Part shown: positions 55,901 to 64,000 of the stretch, in pieces
Layout: every line of letters begins with the position of its first letter
Numbering within the stretch: position 1 is the stretch's first letter
DNA from: Aalborgiella sp963841045
Lineage (GTDB): Bacteria; Pseudomonadota; Gammaproteobacteria; Burkholderiales; Burkholderiaceae_C
Direction: 5' to 3'
Assembly (NCBI GenBank): GCA_963841045.1
Contig: CAWJBD010000013.1
Coordinates: 180,649-244,648 of the forward strand
DNA: 64,000 bases
Notes under the pieces: generated by a model
What the model was told of the DNA's origin: nothing
What the model saw: the letters and a program-made list of their open reading frames with translations, nothing else
The model's database searches: none
Program-made: the position numbers and the translations under genes

Positions 55901-58900
55901 TCGCGCTGGTCGCTGCATCAATGCCAACGCTGGTCTGTGTCGTGTTGGTGCCGCCGGCTGTGCCTGGCATGGTCACGGTCAATGGGCAGGTCAGGGTGGC
56001 GCCGGCCGGTAAAGATGCTGCACTACCGCTGCTGGCCACGCAAGCGCCAACAGATACGGTCGCGCCCGCTGGGGTGCCAGCGGCTGCGGTACAGGTTGCG
56101 TTGGTCGCTGCGGTCGTGGCAGAGACGTTGGTACAGACCAAGTTAACACCAGGGCCCGACAGGACTGCGCCCGGTGCCGCGGTCGCTGGTAAGCCGTTAA
56201 TCGCTACACTCATGTCGGCAGCGGCTCCCACCGTGATGGTGGCGGTCGCAGTGTCGCACGCCGCAGGAATCACGGCTGGGTTGGTACAGATTTGGTAGCT
56301 CACCGTGTACACGCCTGGTGGCGCTGTGTTCGGTACGCTGAAGTCACCTGTGGCTGGGTTGAAGGTCGAGCCCGCTGTCGGTGCTACTGTTTGTGTCACG
56401 GTCACGTTGGCTGGTGTCGCACCCGTGATGCCCGTGGCTTGGTCGTTGGTCAGCACGTTCAAGGTCGCGGCAGTTGCAAACGGTGTGGTCAGGCTGTCGG
56501 TCACTGCATCAATCAGGGCCACGGTGGCGCTGGTGGTGTTGTTGCCCGTAACGTTGTCGTTGGTCGCGCTGGTCGCTGCATCAATGCCAACGCTGGTCTG
56601 TGTCGTGTTGGTGCCGCCGGCTGTGCCTGGCATGGTCACGGTCAATGGGCAGGTCAGGGTGGCGCCGGCCGGTAAAGATGCTGCACTACCGCTGCTGGCC
56701 ACGCAAGCGCCAACAGATACGGTCGCGCCCGCTGGGGTGCCAGCGGCTGCGGTACAGGTTGCGTTGGTCGCTGCGGTCGTGGCAGAGACGTTGGTACAGA
56801 CCAAGTTAACACCAGGGCCCGACAGGACTGCGCCCGGTGCCGCGGTCGCTGGTAAGCCGTTAATCGCTACACTCATGTCGGCAGCGGCTCCCACCGTGAT
56901 GGTGGCGGTCGCAGTGTCGCACGCCGCAGGAATCACGGCTGGGTTGGTACAGATTTGGTAGCTCACCGTGTACACGCCTGGTGGCGCTGTGTTCGGTACG
57001 CTGAAGTCACCTGTGGCTGGGTTGAAGGTCGAGCCCGCTGTCGGTGCTACTGTTTGTGTCACGGTCACGTTGGCTGGTGTCGCACCCGTGATGCCCGTGG
57101 CTTGGTCGTTGGTCAGCACGTTCAAGGTCGCGGCAGTTGCAAACGGTGTGGTCAGGCTGTCGGTCACTGCATCAATCAGGGCCACGGTGGCGCTGGTGGT
57201 GTTGTTGCCCGTAACGTTGTCGTTGGTCGCGCTGGTCGCTGCATCAATGCCAACGCTGGTCTGTGTCGTGTTGGTGCCGCCGGCTGTGCCTGGCATGGTC
57301 ACGGTCAATGGGCAGGTCAGGGTGGCGCCGGCCGGTAAAGATGCTGCACTACCGCTGCTGGCCACGCAAGCGCCAACAGATACGGTCGCGCCCGCTGGGG
57401 TGCCAGCGGCTGCGGTACAGGTTGCGTTGGTCGCTGCGGTCGTGGCAGAGACGTTGGTACAGACCAAGTTAACACCAGGGCCCGACAGGACTGCGCCCGG
57501 TGCCGCGGTCGCTGGTAAGCCGTTAATCGCTACACTCATGTCGGCAGCGGCTCCCACCGTGATGGTGGCGGTCGCAGTGTCGCACGCCGCAGGAATCACG
57601 GCTGGGTTGGTACAGATTTGGTAGCTCACCGTGTACACGCCTGGTGGCGCTGTGTTCGGTACGCTGAAGTCACCTGTGGCTGGGTTGAAGGTCGAGCCCG
57701 CTGTCGGTGCTACTGTTTGTGTCACGGTCACGTTGGCTGGTGTCGCACCCGTGATGCCCGTGGCTTGGTCGTTGGTCAGCACGTTCAAGGTCGCGGCAGT
57801 TGCAAACGGTGTGGTCAGGCTGTCGGTCACTGCATCAATCAGGGCCACGGTGGCGCTGGTGGTGTTGTTGCCCGTAACGTTGTCGTTGGTCGCGCTGGTC
57901 GCTGCATCAATGCCAACGCTGGTCTGTGTCGTGTTGGTGCCGCCGGCTGTGCCTGGCATGGTCACGGTCAATGGGCAGGTCAGGGTGGCGCCGGCCGGTA
58001 AAGATGCTGCACTACCGCTGCTGGCCACGCAAGCGCCAACAGATACGGTCGCGCCCGCTGGGGTGCCAGCGGCTGCGGTACAGGTTGCGTTGGTCGCTGC
58101 GGTCGTGGCAGAGACGTTGGTACAGACCAAGTTAACACCAGGGCCCGACAGGACTGCGCCCGGTGCCGCGGTCGCTGGTAAGCCGTTAATCGCTACACTC
58201 ATGTCGGCAGCGGCTCCCACCGTGATGGTGGCGGTCGCAGTGTCGCACGCCGCAGGAATCACGGCTGGGTTGGTACAGATTTGGTAGCTCACCGTGTACA
58301 CGCCTGGTGGCGCTGTGTTCGGTACGCTGAAGTCACCTGTGGCTGGGTTGAAGGTCGAGCCCGCTGTCGGTGCTACTGTTTGTGTCACGGTCACGTTGGC
58401 TGGTGTCGCACCCGTGATGCCCGTGGCTTGGTCGTTGGTCAGCACGTTCAAGGTCGCGGCAGTTGCAAACGGTGTGGTCAGGCTGTCGGTCACTGCATCA
58501 ATCAGGGCCACGGTGGCGCTGGTGGTGTTGTTGCCCGTAACGTTGTCGTTGGTCGCGCTGGTCGCTGCATCAATGCCAACGCTGGTCTGTGTCGTGTTGG
58601 TGCCGCCGGCTGTGCCTGGCATGGTCACGGTCAATGGGCAGGTCAGGGTGGCGCCGGCCGGTAAAGATGCTGCACTACCGCTGCTGGCCACGCAAGCGCT
58701 AACAGATACGGTCGCGCCCGCTGGGGTGCCAGCGGCTGCGGTACAGGTTGCGTTGGTCGCTGCGGTCGTGGCAGAGACGTTGGTACAGACCAAGTTAACA
58801 CCAGGGCCCGACAGGACTGCGCCCGGTGCCGCGGTCGCTGGTAAGCCGTTAATCGCTACACTCATGTCGGCAGCGGCTCCCACCGTGATGGTGGCGGTCG

Positions 58901-61900
58901 CAGTGTCGCACGCCGCAGGAATCACGGCTGGGTTGGTACAGATTTGGTAGCTCACCGTGTACACGCCTGGTGGCGCTGTGTTCGGTACGCTGAAGTCACC
59001 TGTGGCTGGGTTGAAGGTCGAGCCCGCTGTCGGTGCTACTGTTTGTGTCACGGTCACGTTGGCTGGTGTCGCACCCGTGATGCCCGTGGCTTGGTCGTTG
59101 GTCAGCACGTTCAAGGTCGCGGCAGTTGCAAACGGTGTGGTCAGGCTGTCGGTCACTGCATCAATCAGGGCCACGGTGGCGCTGGTGGTGTTGTTGCCCG
59201 TAACGTTGTCGTTGGTCGCGCTGGTCGCTGCATCAATGCCAACGCTGGTCTGTGTCGTGTTGGTGCCGCCGGCTGTGCCTGGCATGGTCACGGTCAATGG
59301 GCAGGTCAGGGTGGCGCCGGCCGGTAAAGATGCTGCACTACCGCTGCTGGCCACGCAAGCGCCAACAGATACGGTCGCGCCCGCTGGGGTGCCAGCGGCT
59401 GCGGTACAGGTTGCGTTGGTCGCTGCGGTCGTGGCAGAGACGTTGGTACAGACCAAGTTAACACCAGGGCCCGACAGGACTGCGCCCGGTGCCGCGGTCG
59501 CTGGTAAGCCGTTAATCGCTACACTCATGTCGGAAACAGTGATGGTCAAACACTGGTTGGTCACGCCGTTGGTGAGGTTGCTCAGACCGCTGATCTGGCC
59601 GGAACCGTTGGTGTTGGCCGCTGTGCCTGGGCAAGCGCCTACCGTCGGCGTGGCCGAGGTGGTGATGTCTACCGAGATGGTACAGGTGGTCGGCGTGGCT
59701 GTGCCGGCGCCAACTTGTGTGCCCGCGACTGCGATGCTGCCGCTCAGTGCCACCGCCGTGACCGTGCCGCCGGTACAGCTGTTGGTTACGTTAGGCGCGC
59801 TGGCCACACGCAAGCCCGCTGGCAAGGTGTCGGTGAAGCTGACGGTTTGTGCTGGGTTCAGCGCTGGGTTGCTCACTGTAAAGGTCAGTGTGCTGGTGCC
59901 GCCGATGCTGATGCTGGTCGGGCTGAAGGCCTTGGTCAGGGTCGGTGTCAAGGCAGTGACTGTCAAACACTGGTTGGTCACGCCGTTGGTGAGGTTGCTC
60001 AGACCGCTGATCTGGCCGGAACCGTTGGTGTTGGCCGCTGTGCCTGGGCAAGCGCCTACCGTCGGCGTGGCCGAGGTGGTGATGTCTACCGAGATGGTAC
60101 AGGTGGTCGGCGTGGCTGTGCCGGCGCCAACTTGTGTGCCCGCGACTGCGATGCTGCCGCTCAGTGCCACCGCCGTGACCGTGCCGCCGGTACAGCTGTT
60201 GGTTACGTTAGGCGCGCTGGCCACACGCAAGCCCGCTGGCAAGGTGTCGGTGAAGCTGACGGTTTGTGCTGGGTTCAGCGCTGGGTTGCTCACTGTAAAG
60301 GTCAGTGTGCTGGTGCCGCCGATGCTGATGCTGGTCGGGCTGAAGGCCTTGGTCAGGGTCGGTGTCAAGGCAGTGACTGTCAAACACTGGTTGGTCACGC
60401 CGTTGGTGAGGTTGCTCAGACCGCTGATCTGGCCGGAACCGTTGGTGTTGGCCGCTGTGCCTGGGCAAGCGCCTACCGTCGGCGTGGCCGAGGTGGTGAT
60501 GTCTACCGAGATGGTACAGGTGGTCGGCGTGGCTGTGCCGGCGCCAACTTGTGTGCCCGCGACTGCGATGCTGCCGCTCAGTGCCACCGCCGTGACCGTG
60601 CCGCCGGTACAGCTGTTGGTTACGTTAGGCGCGCTGGCCACACGCAAGCCCGCTGGCAAGGTGTCGGTGAAGCTGACGGTTTGTGCTGGGTTCAGCGCTG
60701 GGTTGCTCACTGTAAAGGTCAGTGTGCTGGTGCCGCCGATGCTGATGCTGGTCGGGCTGAAGGCCTTGGTCAGGGTCGGTGTCAAGGCAGTGACTGTCAA
60801 ACACTGGTTGGTCACGCCGTTGGTGAGGTTGCTCAGACCGCTGATCTGGCCGGAACCGTTGGTGTTGGCCGCTGTGCCTGGGCAAGCGCCTACCGTCGGC
60901 GTGGCCGAGGTGGTGATGTCTACCGAGATGGTACAGGTGGTCGGCGTGGCTGTGCCGGCGCCAACTTGTGTGCCCGCGACTGCGATGCTGCCGCTCAGTG
61001 CCACCGCCGTGACCGTGCCGCCGGTACAGCTGTTGGTTACGTTAGGCGCGCTGGCCACACGCAAGCCCGCTGGCAAGGTGTCGGTGAAGCTGACGGTTTG
61101 TGCTGGGTTCAGCGCTGGGTTGCTCACTGTAAAGGTCAGTGTGCTGGTGCCGCCGATGCTGATGCTGGTCGGGCTGAAGGCCTTGGTCAGGGTCGGTGTC
61201 AAGGCAGTGACTGTCAAACACTGGTTGGTCACGCCGTTGGTGAGGTTGCTCAGACCGCTGATCTGGCCGGAACCGTTGGTGTTGGCCGCTGTGCCTGGGC
61301 AAGCGCCTACCGTCGGCGTGGCCGAGGTGGTGATGTCTACCGAGATGGTACAGGTGGTCGGCGTGGCTGTGCCGGCGCCAACTTGTGTGCCCGCGACTGC
61401 GATGCTGCCGCTCAGTGCCACCGCCGTGACCGTGCCGCCGGTACAGCTGTTGGTTACGTTAGGCGCGCTGGCCACACGCAAGCCCGCTGGCAAGGTGTCG
61501 GTGAAGCTGACGGTTTGTGCTGGGTTCAGCGCTGGGTTGCTCACTGTAAAGGTCAGTGTGCTGGTGCCGCCGATGCTGATGCTGGTCGGGCTGAAGGCCT
61601 TGGTCAGGGTCGGTGTCAAGGCAGTGACTGTCAAACACTGGTTGGTCACGCCGTTGGTGAGGTTGCTCAGACCGCTGATCTGGCCGGAACCGTTGGTGTT
61701 GGCCGCTGTGCCTGGGCAAGCGCCTACCGTCGGCGTGGCCGAGGTGGTGATGTCTACCGAGATGGTACAGGTGGTCGGCGTGGCTGTGCCGGCGCCAACT
61801 TGTGTGCCCGCGACTGCGATGCTGCCGCTCAGTGCCACCGCCGTGACCGTGCCGCCGGTACAGCTGTTGGTTACGTTAGGCGCGCTGGCCACACGCAAGC

Positions 61901-64000
61901 CCGCTGGCAAGGTGTCGGTGAAGCTGACGGTTTGTGCTGGGTTCAGCGCTGGGTTGCTCACTGTAAAGGTCAGTGTGCTGGTGCCGCCGATGCTGATGCT
62001 GGTCGGGCTGAAGGCCTTGGTCAGGGTCGGTGTCAAGGCAGTGACTGTCAAACACTGGTTGGTCACGCCGTTGGTGAGGTTGCTCAGACCGCTGATCTGG
62101 CCGGAACCGTTGGTGTTGGCCGCTGTGCCTGGGCAAGCGCCTACCGTCGGCGTGGCCGAGGTGGTGATGTCTACCGAGATGGTACAGGTGGTCGGCGTGG
62201 CTGTGCCGGCGCCAACTTGTGTGCCCGCGACTGCGATGCTGCCGCTCAGTGCCACCGCCGTGACCGTGCCGCCGGTACAGCTGTTGGTTACGTTAGGCGC
62301 GCTGGCCACACGCAAGCCCGCTGGCAAGGTGTCGGTGAAGCTGACGGTTTGTGCTGGGTTCAGCGCTGGGTTGCTCACTGTAAAGGTCAGTGTGCTGGTG
62401 CCGCCGATGCTGATGCTGGTCGGGCTGAAGGCCTTGGTCAGGGTCGGTGTCAAGGCAGTGACTGTCAAACACTGGTTGGTCACGCCGTTGGTGAGGTTGC
62501 TCAGACCGCTGATCTGGCCGGAACCGTTGGTGTTGGCCGCTGTGCCTGGGCAAGCGCCTACCGTCGGCGTGGCCGAGGTGGTGATGTCTACCGAGATGGT
62601 ACAGGTGGTCGGCGTGGCTGTGCCGGCGCCAACTTGTGTGCCCGCGACTGCGATGCTGCCGCTCAGTGCCACCGCCGTGACCGTGCCGCCGGTACAGCTG
62701 TTGGTTACGTTAGGCGCGCTGGCCACACGCAAGCCCGCTGGCAAGGTGTCGGTGAAGCTGACGGTTTGTGCTGGGTTCAGCGCTGGGTTGCTCACTGTAA
62801 AGGTCAGTGTGCTGGTGCCGCCGATGCTGATGCTGGTCGGGCTGAAGGCCTTGGTCAGGGTCGGTGTCAAGGCAGTGACTGTCAAACACTGGTTGGTCAC
62901 GCCGTTGGTGAGGTTGCTCAGACCGCTGATCTGGCCGGAACCGTTGGTGTTGGCCGCTGTGCCTGGGCAAGCGCCTACCGTCGGCGTGGCCGAGGTGGTG
63001 ATGTCTACCGAGATGGTACAGGTGGTCGGCGTGGCTGTGCCGGCGCCAACTTGTGTGCCCGCGACTGCGATGCTGCCGCTCAGTGCCACCGCCGTGACCG
63101 TGCCGCCGGTACAGCTGTTGGTTACGTTAGGCGCGCTGGCCACACGCAAGCCCGCTGGCAAGGTGTCGGTGAAGCTGACGGTTTGTGCTGGGTTCAGCGC
63201 TGGGTTGCTCACTGTAAAGGTCAGTGTGCTGGTGCCGCCGATGCTGATGCTGGTCGGGCTGAAGGCCTTGGTCAGGGTCGGTGTCAAGGCAGTGACTGTC
63301 AAACACTGGTTGGTCACGCCGTTGGTGAGGTTGCTCAGACCGCTGATCTGGCCGGAACCGTTGGTGTTGGCCGCTGTGCCTGGGCAAGCGCCTACCGTCG
63401 GCGTGGCCGAGGTGGTGATGTCTACCGAGATGGTACAGGTGGTCGGCGTGGCTGTGCCGGCGCCAACTTGTGTGCCCGCGACTGCGATGCTGCCGCTCAG
63501 TGCCACCGCCGTGACCGTGCCGCCGGTACAGCTGTTGGTTACGTTAGGCGCGCTGGCCACACGCAAGCCCGCTGGCAAGGTGTCGGTGAAGCTGACGGTT
63601 TGTGCTGGGTTCAGCGCTGGGTTGCTCACTGTAAAGGTCAGTGTGCTGGTGCCGCCGATGCTGATGCTGGTCGGGCTGAAGGCCTTGGTCAGGGTCGGTG
63701 TCAAGGCAGTGACTGTCAAACACTGGTTGGTCACGCCGTTGGTGAGGTTGCTCAGACCGCTGATCTGGCCGGAACCGTTGGTGTTGGCCGCTGTGCCTGG
63801 GCAAGCGCCTACCGTCGGCGTGGCCGAGGTGGTGATGTCTACCGAGATGGTACAGGTGGTCGGCGTGGCTGTGCCGGCGCCAACTTGTGTGCCCGCGACT
63901 GCGATGCTGCCGCTCAGTGCCACCGCCGTGACCGTGCCGCCGGTACAGCTGTTGGTTACGTTAGGCGCGCTGGCCACACGCAAGCCCGCTGGCAAGGTGT
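52958..64000 (-). CDS. Giant DUF11-type repeat surface protein, 5' end outside the window, frame broken once
   Basis: At least 3,670 residues within the window and still open at base 64000, so the N-terminus and any signal peptide are not seen. N- to C-terminal order: more than ten 139-residue units (TLTKAFSPTSISIGGTST... and SFTDTLPAGLRVASAPN), seven 221-residue units (DMSVAINGLPATAAPGAVLS...), single diverged Ig-like domains, a DUF11 domain (LGSLFIRKVADKTNAEIGDV), then an SdrD_B/CNA_B-like domain (GKVYADCNGNGVQDDKESGV, DESGQYSLCGV). The frame shifts near 53842 (NIAVEYS to VDLGSLFIRK). Units are rich in Thr/Ala/Gly with regularly placed cysteines (4 per 139-residue unit, 6 per 221-residue unit), suggesting disulfides in an exported stalk. 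Function likely adhesion or surface layer. Confidence 0.85.
54895..59535 (-). repeat. Tandem array B: seven copies of a 663-bp unit
   Basis: Starts of successive copies (GCGGCTCCCACCGTGATGG) are exactly 663 bases apart from 54895 onward, giving 7.0 copies. Copies look identical except for two single-base changes I could find: C/T in the first copy near 55303 (Pro to Leu) and one near 58699 in the sixth copy (Gly to Ser). The unit keeps the reading frame (221 codons). Confidence 0.95.
59545..64000 (-). repeat. Tandem array A: more than ten copies of a 417-bp unit
   Basis: GTCAAACACTGG recurs every 417 bases from 59545 to the window end, giving 10.7 copies here, continuing beyond the window. 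I saw no difference between complete copies apart from the junction with array B (AAACAGTGATG instead of AAGGCAGTGACT). Each unit is 139 codons and keeps frame. Confidence 0.95.

Noticed and set aside
54979..59461. Long plus-strand open frames (218, 127 and 69 codons) recurring every 663 bases
   Set aside because: They are antisense shadows of the repeat units of the giant minus-strand gene. They recur only because the DNA unit recurs, and have no ribosome-binding context.
59791..63804. Repeated 86-codon minus-strand frames rich in Gln/His/Arg every 417 bases
   Set aside because: Out-of-frame readings of the 417-bp unit; composition (Q, H, R, P) is typical of shifted Thr/Ala-rich coding DNA, and the in-frame reading is continuous.
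54895..64000. Possible CRISPR array because of regular identical repeats
   Set aside because: Units are 417 and 663 bp, directly adjacent with no unique spacers, and in coding frame. This is protein-repeat DNA.

Overview
The window looks like chromosomal DNA from a betaproteobacterium of the order Burkholderiales, most likely the family Comamonadaceae. The evidence is the rod-shape cluster mreB-mreC-mreD-mrdA running divergently from gatC-gatA-gatB, a pyrE/xth divergent pair a little further on, and short intergenic repeats of a style I associate with that family. No rRNA, tRNA or CRISPR array was seen. Base composition is moderate in GC, with several clearly AT-richer patches (about 13.94-14.17 kb, 29.9-33.0 kb, 35.1-40.7 kb) that look acquired.

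Layout. 0-6 kb: CorA-like and MarC-like membrane proteins, methylmalonate-semialdehyde dehydrogenase, a GMC oxidoreductase and a TauE/SafE permease. 6.1-10.7 kb (minus): penicillin-binding protein 2, MreD, MreC, MreB. 10.9-14.4 kb (plus): the GatCAB amidotransferase. 14.4-15.2 kb: a damaged PIN-toxin/RHH-antitoxin pair. 15.2-18.8 kb: pyrE, xth, a hypothetical gene, a VOC protein and 4-hydroxyphenylpyruvate dioxygenase. 19.0-25.3 kb: ROK kinase, DUF2905 protein and MidA-like methyltransferase (minus), facing a pteridine-reductase-like SDR, folB, ttcA, a phosphoglycerate-mutase-family gene, a small membrane protein and DedA (plus). 25.4-29.8 kb: a tandem AAA+ ATPase and RecQ. 30.0-33.3 kb: an adenine-methyltransferase island with a small HTH regulator, ending inside a truncated DUF488 gene. 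33.3-35.0 kb: an Mrr-like protein and a DegT-family aminotransferase.

35.1-40.7 kb holds the most interesting locus: two acyl/aminoacyl-adenylating ligases (one with a fused carrier-protein domain) run divergently from an SGNH/DltD-like protein, a 39-residue membrane microprotein and an MBOAT acyltransferase. The parts match those of the Gram-positive dlt (teichoic-acid D-alanylation) pathway, including a DltX-like microprotein. The locus lies between two directly repeated copies of a dispersed 55-nt element. 40.9-48.9 kb: a TetR regulator and a beta-oxidation operon (acyl-CoA dehydrogenase, two DUF2147 paralogues, 3-hydroxyacyl-CoA dehydrogenase/enoyl-CoA hydratase, thiolase, enoyl-CoA hydratase), ended by a strong hairpin terminator. 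49.0-64.0 kb (minus): a giant secreted DUF11-type repeat protein, running off the window end, followed by an outer-membrane barrel protein with an OmpA-like C-terminus. The giant gene carries two different near-perfect tandem arrays, 7 copies of 663 bp and more than 10 copies of 417 bp.

Caution: about 25 genes, including essential ones (mrdA, mreC, gatA, gatB), are each split by one or more single-base shifts that restore a clean family sequence when bridged. This is best explained by residual indel errors in the assembly. I annotate such genes as single loci and say where the frame breaks. Protein lengths and start codons near these sites should be read with that in mind.
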